Source of the DNA: Leucobacter massiliensis
GTDB lineage: Bacteria; Actinomycetota; Actinomycetes; Actinomycetales; Microbacteriaceae
NCBI RefSeq assembly: GCF_002982315.1
Contig: NZ_MWZD01000017.1
Coordinates: 496,001-560,000 of the forward strand
Direction: 5' to 3'
DNA: 64,000 nt
Part shown: positions 1 through 7,621 of the stretch, piece after piece
How the letters are laid out: every line of letters begins with the position of its first letter
Numbering within the stretch: the stretch's first letter is position 1
Translations under genes and position numbers: made by a program
The notes under the pieces: generated by a model
Seen by the model: only the letters and a program-made list of their open reading frames with translations
Databases searched by the model: none
What the model was told of the DNA's origin: nothing

Positions 1-610
1 GCAGCAGCCTCAGGCCGAGCGGCCAGCCGGCGGAGGCCCGCCAGAGGCTGCGCGTGGTCTCCGGGGTGAGGGACAGTTCGAGGGCGTGAGCGAGCGCGGC
101 CGCCTCCGCTTCGGAGAAGGCGAGCTCGGCGCGCAGCAGCACGGGCTCGATCGGAGCGGGCAGGGGGAGCGGGGAATCCTCCCGGGTGGCGATGAGCAGC
201 CGTCGCGCCCCCAGGGCATCGACCAGCGCGTGCAGCGAGTCGCGCATCTCCGGGGCGCCGAGGTGGGCGAGCCCGTCGACGACGACCGCCGCCGTCTCGG
301 CGTCGCGGCCGTGCGGCGCCTCACCCGGGGTCTCCCGCAGGCGGGCGGCGAGCCCAGTCAGCGCCGCGGCCTGCTGCTGCGCGGAATCCTCATCCGGGAG
401 CGCCAGCCACTCGACCGGGCCGCGGTGGCCGTGCGCCCACTCACGCAGCACGTCGGTCTTGCCGAAGCCCGCGGGAGCGCGCAGCAGCGAGATCGGCCGA
501 TCCGAGGCGGCGTCCAGCCGGCGGACGGCAGCCGTGCGCGGAACCCTCGGGCCGCCGTCGAGCAGGCGCAGGCGAGCGGCGGACGCGGCGTGGATGGCGG
601 TGATCGTCAT
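1..610 (-). CDS. MalT/LAL-type LuxR-family ATP-binding regulator, N-terminal part only
   Basis: About 203 residues of the ATPase half of a large signal-responsive activator are visible; the gene runs off the left edge, so the expected C-terminal LuxR-type helix-turn-helix is not seen. Residues 45-52 (APAGFGKT) form a Walker A loop with Lys51-Thr52, and a hydrophobic strand ending at Asp112 (AAVVVDG) is the Walker B candidate. The later LLIATRE and LRAELAFSEAEAAAL stretches match the usual STAND/MalT layout, where they precede the winged-helix part. The ATG at 608-610 is the first start giving this fold; no clear ribosome binding site precedes it. In this family ATP binding and an inducer switch the protein on; the inducer cannot be read here. 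Confidence 0.7.
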   Translation of the reverse strand, partial: MTITAIHAASAARLRLLDGGPRVPRTAAVRRLDAASDRPISLLRAPAGFGKTDVLREWAHGHRGPVEWLALPDEDSAQQQAAALTGLAARLRETPGEAPHGRDAETAAVVVDGLAHLGAPEMRDSLHALVDALGARRLLIATREDSPLPLPAPIEPVLLRAELAFSEAEAAALAHALELSLTPETTRSLWRASAGWPLGLRLL

Positions 611-791
611 GGGGGGTGGGTGCTGCTGGGCGAGCTGAGAGGGGCACGGCTGATCGGGTCCCCCTGACATACCCTAGGCGACACCGGAGCGGTGCGGAAG
701 ATCCGCGGTGACGCAGCCCTCCCGCGGGCGTGCGCGTCCGCCGGGCCGGCGGACGCCCGTCCGCGAGACCGCGCGGATGCGATCCGGGCCC

Positions 792-1631
792 CTACCGGCG
801 GTGTCGGCCGGTCAGCCAGCCGCCGCGGCGGCCGCGGGACCGCTCCGCGAGCGCGCCAGCACGAGCCACGAACTCGGCCGTCGTCTCGGAGTTCGCGTAC
901 AGCTTGCGGATGCTCTCGAGCGCGTTGCGATGACGCTGCGGGCTCATCGCGCCCATGGCGTCCTCGATCAGGCTCACGCGGTAGCCGATGTCGGCGAGAT
1001 CCCGCACCGAAGCGCTGATGCACTGGTCGGTGTAGAAGCCCGCCATGACGACCTTGTCCGCTCCGAGATTGCGCAGCACCTGATCGATCCGGGTGCCGAC
1101 GTGGATGCCCGAGCACGTCTTCGTGAGCACGATCTCCCCCGTGGCCGGAGCGGCCTCGGGGAGGAACTCGGAGGCCGCCGAGCCGGGCGGATACAGCATG
1201 CCGCCGGCCCGGTGCAGCGCCCCGGTGTCCTCCGCCCCGGGCAGGAGGGCCTGGATTCCCACGTGCACCGCGCGGATGCCGATCGCCCGGCACGCGGCGA
1301 GCACCTCGCCGATGTTCGCGGCGGCGGCACGCGTGCGGGCTTCGATCGCGTCGAGCACCGGCTCGACGCCCGGCTCGTACAGGCCGGCGGCGGTGAGCGA
1401 TGCGCGGATCGCCGGCTTGGCGATGTGCTGCTGGGCGTCGACCACCACCAGCACGGTGTCTGCTGGGTCGAGGGGGAGAGGATCGGCGTAGCCGACCGCC
1501 CCGATGGTGCCGTAGTAGCGTTCGGCGAGCGCGTCGATGTCGGCGTCGGTGATCTCGCCCGCCGTGCCGGGGGAGCTGTCTGCAGTGCTGTCGGGGGTGC
1601 TGTCGGGGGTGGGGAGCCCGGGGCTGCTCAT
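792..1631 (-). CDS. isochorismatase-family cysteine hydrolase
   Basis: A 279-residue protein with an isochorismatase-like hydrolase core. The catalytic triad is visible: Asp65 (VVVDAQQH), Lys171 (LTKTCSG) and Cys204 (FYTDQCISASVRDL, where the family expects the nucleophile). Members hydrolyse vinyl ethers or amides such as isochorismate, nicotinamide or N-carbamoyl compounds; the substrate cannot be assigned. Residues 7-25 are a low-complexity PDST-rich leader. The ATG at 1629-1631 follows, without a spacer or ribosome binding site, a 99-bp copy of a segment of the neighbouring sensor-kinase gene. That copy is in frame, so an N-terminally extended protein carrying one hydrophobic helix is possible. 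The gene is intact, but its 5-prime flank is rearranged. Confidence 0.75.
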   Translation of the reverse strand: MSSPGLPTPDSTPDSTADSSPGTAGEITDADIDALAERYYGTIGAVGYADPLPLDPADTVLVVVDAQQHIAKPAIRASLTAAGLYEPGVEPVLDAIEARTRAAAANIGEVLAACRAIGIRAVHVGIQALLPGAEDTGALHRAGGMLYPPGSAASEFLPEAAPATGEIVLTKTCSGIHVGTRIDQVLRNLGADKVVMAGFYTDQCISASVRDLADIGYRVSLIEDAMGAMSPQRHRNALESIRKLYANSETTAEFVARAGALAERSRGRRGGWLTGRHRR

Positions 1632-1730
1632 GTCGTCGGCGAGCCAGGCCGGAACGAGCACCGCACCCAGCTGCAGAGCGACGCCGAGCACGGGAAGGCG
1701 GACGGCGAGCACGAGGGCCGCCGCCTGGAC
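1632..1730. repeat. 99-bp direct repeat, copy 1
   Basis: Identical to 1933-2031 with a 301-base offset. On the minus strand it is exactly 33 codons of a membrane segment of the sensor-kinase gene (starting VQAAALVL, ending AWLADD). In this copy those codons are in frame with the isochorismatase gene and end directly before its ATG. Read as part of the kinase gene, this copy is out of frame. Confidence 0.95.
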
Positions 1731-2850
1731 CCGCAGACACCGAGGCCGCAACGATCCAGTTCCCCCACCCGCCGGCACGCGGGAGCAGCAGCACCGGCAG
1801 CACCGAGACCACCGCCGGCACCGCCCATGCGAACAGCGCCATCGGCCACGGGCGCCGCGCCGAGACGAGCAGGACGAGGACGGTCTGCGCGATGAGTGAC
1901 ATCACCGGCCAGGGCCACGGCCATCCGTCGCGGTCGTCGGCGAGCCAGGCCGGAACGAGCACCGCACCCAGCTGCAGAGCGACGCCGAGCACGGGAAGGC
2001 GGACGGCGAGCACGAGGGCCGCCGCCTGGACGCAGGCGAACAGCCCGGCGATGAACACCGGGAGGCCGTACCCCACCGCGAGCAGCGGCCAGCCGACCGC
2101 GACCGTCACCACTGCGGCGTAGGCCGCCGTGATGTGCGCCCACGCCAGCGGGGACCAGGCGGGGGCAGCGGGGCTCGTGCCCGGAGCGGCCACGGGAGCT
2201 CCGAGCGCCGCCGCGGTCACGGCAGCGTCGAGGCGAGCGAGAAGGTGCAGAACCGCGGGGAGGCTGACGAGCAGGATCGCCCCGAGCAGCAGATTCGTGC
2301 CGGCTTCCAGCCAGAACGTCCACGCCGGATCCGCCGCTGCGCTCCCGGGGCCCAGGGCCGCGAAGAGCAGCGTTCCGAGCCCTGAACTGTTCCCCGGCAG
2401 GAACGCACCCCAGGCCGGGAAGGTGATACCCCCCAGTGCGCCGGCGGCCCAGCTTAGCGACACCGTGAAGGTGAAGCAGCGCAGGGGCAGCGCACAGAGC
2501 GCCTCGAACGCGAGGTCTGTCCAGCGCCGAGGATCCGCGAGCGGCCGAAGCCGCCCGGAGAAGCCGTTTGCCACCGGCAGGTACCGCGCCTGCGGCACAG
2601 CGAGCCCCCACCGCCGCACCCGGGCGCGGGAGCGTTCGGCGAACACAGATGCCAGGCGCAGCGTCAGCGGCAGGAGCAGGGCCCCCAGCCACACGATCAA
2701 CGTCGACACGGCAACCGCGGTCAGCGGGACGAGCGCGACGCAGGCGAGGAGCGAGCTGAGAAAACCGTCGGCGATCAGCGCGGCGTCGCGTCCAGCGCGC
2801 GCGATCCTGTGGGCACTCGGCATCGGCGTCCCTCGTCTCTTGCTCGCCAT
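1731..2850 (-). pseudogene. sensor histidine kinase, membrane sensor part only (truncated)
   Basis: About 373 codons of an N-terminal membrane region: paired helices, a soluble section, then a run of further helices, resembling the actinobacterial putative-sensor domain found in kinases that partner NarL/FixJ regulators. The start ATG at 2848-2850 is chosen because AAGGAG lies five bases upstream. The coding frame is good down to about 1740 (GNWIVAASVSAG) and then runs into repeat copy 1 in the wrong frame. No dimerisation histidine or ATP-binding domain follows, so the product cannot act as a kinase. It is divergent from the response regulator at 2979, its presumed former partner. Confidence 0.75.
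1933..2031. repeat. 99-bp direct repeat, copy 2 (native context)
   Basis: This copy lies in the normal reading frame of the sensor-kinase gene and continues smoothly into RDGWPWPWP, so it is the original. Copy 1 at 1632-1730 is the duplicate. The 202 bases between the copies occur once. Confidence 0.95.
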
Positions 2851-2965
2851 CTCGGCTCCTTCCATTCTGCCCGCTCAGGCTACGGGCCGCGCGGCCCGGG
2901 GACATCACCCCTCCGGGGGAACGAGGGTGATACCCGCGAGCCACGCCGCCGGGCCAGCGCCCCGA

Positions 2966-2971
2966 TACACT
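2966..2971 (+). promoter_or_regulatory. -10 hexamer TACACT, leaderless start of the response regulator
   Basis: TACACT ends seven bases before the ATG at 2979 and there is no ribosome binding site between. This geometry places transcription start at or next to the start codon. Confidence 0.55.
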
Positions 2972-2978
2972 CTGAGAC

Positions 2979-3665
2979 ATGGCCCACCCCGACCCGGCTC
3001 GCGCCCCCATCCGGGTGGCGATCGTCGATGATCAGGCGATGGTGCGCCAGGGATTCGGCGCGCTGCTCGATGCGCAGCCCGACATCGTGGTCGTCGGTGA
3101 CGCCCCGGACGGCGGCGGGGCCGTGGAGCTCGTGCGCCGCACCCGCCCGGACGTGATCCTCATGGACGTGCGCATGCCCGGGATGAACGGCCTCGATGCG
3201 ACTCGGGCCGTTCTCGGGATGCCGGGCCTCGAGCATCCCCGGGTGATCATGCTGACCACTTTCGACGCGGACGAGTACGTATTCTCCGCCCTGCAGGCCG
3301 GCGCGTGCGGTTTCCTGCTCAAGGACGCCACCGCGGAAGACCTCGTCGCCGCCGTGCGCGTCGTCGCCGCTGGAGACGCGCTCCTGGCCCCGTCCATCAC
3401 GAGCAAGCTCATCGCCGACTACGTCTCGCGCCCGGCACCCCGCTCGGACTCGCGGCTGCTCTCCGCGCTCACCGAGCGGGAGCTCGACGTCATGCGACTG
3501 GTGGCGGACGGCAAGACGAACGCAGAGATCGCCGGCGCGCTTTTCCTCGCCGAGCAGACGGTGAAGACCCACGTCTCCCGGGTGCTCGGGAAGCTCGGAC
3601 TGCGCGACCGCACGCAGATGGTCATCGCGGCCTACGAGTCCGGGCTAGTGCGCGCCGGACGCTGA
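2979..3665 (+). CDS. NarL/FixJ-family two-component response regulator
   Basis: A 228-residue DNA-binding response regulator. The receiver domain (residues about 11-130) has the acidic pair Asp17/Asp18 (VAIVDDQ), phospho-acceptor Asp63 (ILMDVRMPG), Thr93/Thr94 and Lys115 (GFLLKDA). The C-terminal LuxR-type helix-turn-helix begins at LTERELDVMRLVADG and includes NAEIAGALFLAEQTVKTHVS. Length and motifs are complete. It is divergent from the broken sensor kinase at 1731-2850, so it looks like an orphan regulator unless another kinase feeds it. The start is a leaderless ATG. Confidence 0.93.
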   Translation: MAHPDPARAPIRVAIVDDQAMVRQGFGALLDAQPDIVVVGDAPDGGGAVELVRRTRPDVILMDVRMPGMNGLDATRAVLGMPGLEHPRVIMLTTFDADEYVFSALQAGACGFLLKDATAEDLVAAVRVVAAGDALLAPSITSKLIADYVSRPAPRSDSRLLSALTERELDVMRLVADGKTNAEIAGALFLAEQTVKTHVSRVLGKLGLRDRTQMVIAAYESGLVRAGR

Positions 3666-3684
3666 CCGCGGCCCTCTGGGCGGG

Positions 3685-3740
3685 GCGCCGGGCGGCCCGG
3701 GCAACTCGTGCAGCGCCGGGCGGCCCGGGCAAGTCGTGCA
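3685..3740. repeat. 28-bp tandem repeat, two copies
   Basis: Two adjacent 28-base units (3685-3712 and 3713-3740) differ at one base and lie between the response regulator and the acyltransferase gene. A partial third unit start follows. No function is evident. Confidence 0.9.
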
Positions 3741-3854
3741 GCCCGGGCCCTCCCGAGTCACCCCTCCGGCCGCCGCGGTTCACTCTGCCGGGGGACGCGC
3801 TTCCGTGCACCCCGCCCGTAGCTTCGCTCCCGGTACCCGAGAGAAGGAGCCGAA

Positions 3855-5342
3855 GTGACCCTCATCAGCAGTCCGCCCGCGGCAGCGGCGCCCGCCGCGC
3901 CCGCCACCGAGCCGGGAACGCGCAGCGACGCAGCCCGGGCCCCCTACCCCGCCTCCGCCGCCGAGGTGCACCGAGACACCACGATCGACGCCGTGCGGGC
4001 TGGAGCGTTGTTTGCCGTCGTCGTGCTCCACGCACTGATGGTGGGGGTGCAGACGGCTCCCGACGGGTCGATCCTCACGAGCGTCGCCCTCTCCGGAGAG
4101 CCCTGGTTCGTGCCACTGACCTGGGCCTTCCAGATCATGCCGCTCTTCTTCATCGCCGGGGGCTTCGCCTCCCTGACGCAGTGGCGACGCCTCCGCAGCG
4201 GCGGAGGCACCGCCTCTGAGTACGTGCTGGGCCGCGTCCGACGGCTTGCGGTGCCGGCCGGGGTCATGACCGCCGTCGTCGGCGGGGCGTTCCTCTGCGC
4301 TCTGGGGGCGGACGCCGAGGAGCGCCTCGTCGCCGAGTCCGCCCTGCGCGTCGGCCAGCCGCTGTGGTTCCTCGCGGTCTACTTCGTGGTGACCGCGCTC
4401 GTCCCGGCCATGGCCTGGGCGCACGAGCGTCGGCCGGGGTTCCTCCTCGCCGGCCTGAGCGCCGCGGTCGTGGCCGTCGATCTCACGCACACGCTCTGCG
4501 GGGTGCCCGTCGGCTTCCTCAACCTGCTGTTCGTCTGGGCGCTCATGCAGCAGCTCGGCTTCGTCATGCGGGACGGCGGCTGCGCACGGTGGTCCCGTCC
4601 GGCGCTCCTCGCGGCGGCGAGCGCGCCGCTGCTCCTGCTCGTCGGGCTGCTGACCGGTGGTGGACGGTCCGCCGACATGCTCGTGAACCTGAACCCGCCC
4701 ACCCTGGTGCTCGCCCTCTGGGGCCTCGCGCAGTTCTTCGTCCTGAACCTCGCCCGCCCGGCGCTCGACAGGCTGCTGCGGACGTCCCGGCTCGTGCGCC
4801 TCGTCGCACGTGCGAACGCGTGCGCGATGAGCGTCTACCTCTGGCACATGCCGGTGACCCTGGTGCTCGTGCTCCTGCTGTGGGCGGTCGGGGCGCCGCT
4901 TCCCCCGCCCCACTCGGCTGCGTGGTGGGCGACGCGCGCACCGTGGCTGCTCGCCGTCGCTGCCGGGGTGTGCCTCGTCGCCCCCGCCGCGACCGCGCTG
5001 GACCGGCGCGTGACCGGGATGCTGCGTGCGTGGTCGCCGTTGCCGGCAGGGTCCGCGCGACAGCTGCGGGGGAGCGCGGTCCGTTCGCATGGGAGCGTGG
5101 CCCGCGCGGTGAGCTCGGTGCTGTGCGGCGTCGCGGGCACCGCGATCGTCCTGCTCGTCGGAGTCGACGCGCCGATTCCGTACCTCGCGGCACTGTTGGC
5201 GTTCGCTCTGGCGGTGACGCTCAGCATCCCGATGCCGACCGGCGCCGCGGCGCGGCGCGGCTCCCGGCGCGCCCCCGGGCGTGTGTCCCGGTTCAGCGCC
5301 GGACCGCTGCTCCCGAGCGCGGGAAGAGCGCTGCGGCGGTGA
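3855..5342 (+). CDS. acyltransferase 3 family membrane protein
   Basis: A 495-residue polytopic membrane protein of the acyltransferase-3 (OafA/WecH-like) family, which transfers acetyl or other acyl groups to envelope sugars or lipids. The family Arg-x10-His signature is Arg48-His59 (DAVRAGALFAVVVLHALM), followed by about ten hydrophobic helices including MPLFFIAGG and SVYLWHMPV. The N-terminal 35 residues are Ala/Pro-rich. The GTG at 3855 is chosen because AAGGAG sits six bases upstream (3844-3849). The substrate is unknown. The last 50 bases overlap the 3-prime end of the convergent GNAT-CPBP gene. Confidence 0.87.
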   Translation: MTLISSPPAAAAPAAPATEPGTRSDAARAPYPASAAEVHRDTTIDAVRAGALFAVVVLHALMVGVQTAPDGSILTSVALSGEPWFVPLTWAFQIMPLFFIAGGFASLTQWRRLRSGGGTASEYVLGRVRRLAVPAGVMTAVVGGAFLCALGADAEERLVAESALRVGQPLWFLAVYFVVTALVPAMAWAHERRPGFLLAGLSAAVVAVDLTHTLCGVPVGFLNLLFVWALMQQLGFVMRDGGCARWSRPALLAAASAPLLLLVGLLTGGGRSADMLVNLNPPTLVLALWGLAQFFVLNLARPALDRLLRTSRLVRLVARANACAMSVYLWHMPVTLVLVLLLWAVGAPLPPPHSAAWWATRAPWLLAVAAGVCLVAPAATALDRRVTGMLRAWSPLPAGSARQLRGSAVRSHGSVARAVSSVLCGVAGTAIVLLVGVDAPIPYLAALLAFALAVTLSIPMPTGAAARRGSRRAPGRVSRFSAGPLLPSAGRALRR

Positions 5343-6612
5343 GGGCGAGGGCGAGCACCGCCGCGTTCGCCGCGAGGGTGCCGGGCCAGGAGGTCGGCGG
5401 GATCCCGAGCGTGAAGCTCGCCGCGTTGAAGACCGTGTGGGTGAGGATGCACAGCAGCACGCCGTTGCCGCCGCCTGCCCGGAAGATTGCCCCGTAGAGG
5501 AAGCGGAACGTGAGCACCTGGACGGCGAACATGCCGAAGTCGATCACGCCGGAGGCGTGGTTCGTGCCCGGGATGAAGAACAGGGGGACATGCCAGAGCA
5601 GCCAGATGACGCCGACCACGAGCGAAGACCGGACGAATCCCCACCGGCGGTCGAGCTCGGGCTGCAGCGCGGACATCCATCCGGCTTCCTCCATGCCGCC
5701 GATGACGAGGTTCCCCGGCAGTGAGAGGAGGAACATCGTCCACGGGAGGGCTGTGGCGGACGGCCCCGAGATGCACAGGTGGATCGTGAAGTACATCAGG
5801 AGCGCCGCGACCGCGAGCAGCGCTCCCGCCGGGCGGCCGCGGAGGACGAAGACCAGGCGGATCCACTGCAGGGGCCCCGTGACCCGCCGATGCGCCCTGA
5901 GGACGACATAGGAGGCGATGGCGGGGGAGAGGATGTAGATCGAGAAGGGCACGTTCGCCAGGAACTCCGGCACCGTGGAGACCACGTTGCTGACGGCGTA
6001 CCCGAAGCGGCCGGCGACGATCAGCCCGCCCGAGAAGACGCCGGCGATGGCGAAGGTGAGCAGGGTGAAATGCCAGGCGATGCGTCGCTCGGTCGCTCCG
6101 GGATGCGGCCGCACGCCAGCGGCTGGCGCCGGTGGAGTGGGCGTCGGCGCTGCCGTCCGCCCGCGGAAGCGGTGCATGCCGTCGTCGAGCCCCTCGTCGG
6201 TCCATCCCTGCCGGGCGAAGAAGCCGAGGGCTCGCGTGTTCGCGGGCTCCACGAACGCCACCCAGCCGTGCGCCGGCGGGTGACCGCGCCACGACGTCGC
6301 CGCTGTGAGGACGGTCCTGCCGATGCCCGCCCCCCGGTCAGCGGGACGCACCGCGATGTCGGTGACGGAGTGGGCGTCTCCGTCCGGATCCCAGGCGACG
6401 CCTACGAGCCCCGTAACGGCTCCGTCGAGCTCGACGACGAGCTGCACCCCCTCGGGATCGCCGAGGGCGGCGGCGAGCCACTCCTCGTCGACGGGACCGA
6501 GGGCCCGGTCGAGCTCGGCGTCCTCGAACCACTCCCGCACCCAGTTCCAGTCCTCGACGACGAGGGGACGCACACGCGGCGCCGGGGCCGGGCGCGAGGG
6601 CCCGCGGCTCAT
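5293..6612 (-). CDS. fusion of GNAT acetyltransferase and CPBP intramembrane protease
   Basis: A 439-residue two-domain protein. Residues about 14-150 form a GNAT N-acetyltransferase with an acetyl-CoA loop at RPADRGAGIGRTVL. A Pro/Ala linker (154-170) leads to a C-terminal membrane domain with the CPBP (Abi/CAAX-protease-like) pattern: Glu308-Glu309 (GGMEEAGWM), His341 (WLLWHVPLFF), and His392/Asn396 (THTVFN). Motif 1 usually reads EExxxR; here the Arg position is Met313. The start ATG overlaps the stop of the upstream cat-like gene by four bases (ATGA), so the two are co-translated. Targets of both domains are unknown. Confidence 0.85.
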   Translation of the reverse strand: MSRGPSRPAPAPRVRPLVVEDWNWVREWFEDAELDRALGPVDEEWLAAALGDPEGVQLVVELDGAVTGLVGVAWDPDGDAHSVTDIAVRPADRGAGIGRTVLTAATSWRGHPPAHGWVAFVEPANTRALGFFARQGWTDEGLDDGMHRFRGRTAAPTPTPPAPAAGVRPHPGATERRIAWHFTLLTFAIAGVFSGGLIVAGRFGYAVSNVVSTVPEFLANVPFSIYILSPAIASYVVLRAHRRVTGPLQWIRLVFVLRGRPAGALLAVAALLMYFTIHLCISGPSATALPWTMFLLSLPGNLVIGGMEEAGWMSALQPELDRRWGFVRSSLVVGVIWLLWHVPLFFIPGTNHASGVIDFGMFAVQVLTFRFLYGAIFRAGGGNGVLLCILTHTVFNAASFTLGIPPTSWPGTLAANAAVLALALTAAALFPRSGAAVRR

Positions 6613-7286
6613 GCGGAACGCGGACGCGCCGGCGCATCCGCCCACGAGGGGTCGGCGAGGAGCTCGCGCAGCTCGTTCACGAGGCGCGCCGTGTGGAACC
6701 CGTCGGCCGCGGCGTGGTGGACCTGCACGGCGAGCGGCATCAGCACCCGCCCGTCCCGCTGCTGGTAGCGGCCGATGGTGAAGATCGGAGCAAGGTACCC
6801 CGAGCGCTCGTCGACGTTGAGGGTGAACCCGGTGAAGCCGGTCCACGGCAGGCTCGACACGTTGAAGGTGTGTGCCGGGGGCGCACCCTGCGGGAACATC
6901 TCGGGGCTGCCGGCGTGCTCGGCGATCACCCGCTCCGCCGCCTCGTGGAACGCGGCGAAGTCCCGGTCGAACGGCACCCACAGGCTCGCGAAGGTCTCGC
7001 GCTCCGCGTCGAACACGGTGAAGGCGGGGTGCGTCTCCGCCCAGACCGCCGGCGCGCCCTCCTCGTCCAGGCACATGCGGAACTCCTGGTGACGGTTCAC
7101 GACGGACGTGATCGCCCAGATCTGCGCGAGGTAGCCGCGCTTTCCGGCGGCGCGGACCGCGGGGACGAACGCCGTGACGTCGATGTCGACGGTCATCGCG
7201 TAGCTGCACGGCACCGTCCGCAGGTAGTGCTCGAAGTGCGGCCGGCGAGGCCAGGAATCCAGGTCGATGGGAGCGGGATCGGGCAT
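6609..7286 (-). CDS. cat: chloramphenicol acetyltransferase (CatA-type)
   Basis: A 225-residue protein of the trimeric chloramphenicol O-acetyltransferase family, close to the usual 213-220 residues. The catalytic signature is HHAAADGFH at 190-198 (family HHxxxDG), and upstream SYAMTVDIDVT and YLAQIWAI match the family core. It would use acetyl-CoA to acetylate the drug in the cytoplasm; members with this fold can also have other acceptors, so resistance is inferred. The start at 7286 is six bases after CACAAT (minus strand 7298-7293). It is followed by the GNAT-CPBP gene with an ATGA overlap, a possible two-gene resistance or modification unit. Confidence 0.87.
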   Translation of the reverse strand: MPDPAPIDLDSWPRRPHFEHYLRTVPCSYAMTVDIDVTAFVPAVRAAGKRGYLAQIWAITSVVNRHQEFRMCLDEEGAPAVWAETHPAFTVFDAERETFASLWVPFDRDFAAFHEAAERVIAEHAGSPEMFPQGAPPAHTFNVSSLPWTGFTGFTLNVDERSGYLAPIFTIGRYQQRDGRVLMPLAVQVHHAAADGFHTARLVNELRELLADPSWADAPARPRSA

Positions 7287-7621
7287 CCCCCCATTGTGCC
7301 CGACGCCCCGCTTCGCCGCTGCCCATCGCCCAGCGCCGCTCCTCCGGCAGGCGGGAGACGAGCAGCGGGGGAGCTGCGCCACGGGGGAGCTGCGCCGCCG
7401 CCCGAAGGCCCCGGCTCGCCACGGCTGCGCAACACCCCACGCTGCGCGAGGGTGAAATCAGGGGTGAATTCGCGTCCGCCGACCAGCGCGCCATCCGAGC
7501 CGCGCGCACACTGAACGCGACTCATGACGTGTCACCCGGCAGGCCGGGCGACACGCGTTCCGTTCCGACGGGCGTGGCGGGATCCGCGTCCCGCGGCGCC
7601 CAACCCCGATCGAGGTTTCAG
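7287..7621. other. 335-base intergenic region between divergent genes
   Basis: No gene is seen. It holds a minus-strand CACAAT -10 candidate for the cat-like gene (7293-7298), a 15-bp direct repeat (7366-7380 and 7382-7396) and a possible plus-strand -10 CACACT at 7507-7512. An in-frame GTG at 7529 could extend the surface protein but would add a non-signal-like leader. Confidence 0.6.

Noticed and set aside
607-2865. A single 752-codon minus-strand reading frame across the kinase and isochorismatase region
   Set aside because: Only the part above about 1740 has membrane-protein character; the rest is Arg/His-rich antisense-like sequence overlapping the real isochorismatase frame.
3685-3740. 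Possible CRISPR-like or regulatory repeat
   Set aside because: Only two tandem units without spacers; no cas genes anywhere in the window.
7529-7621. GTG at 7529 as start of the first surface protein
   Set aside because: It would place 31 polar residues before a complete signal peptide; the ATG at 7622 has a ribosome binding site.
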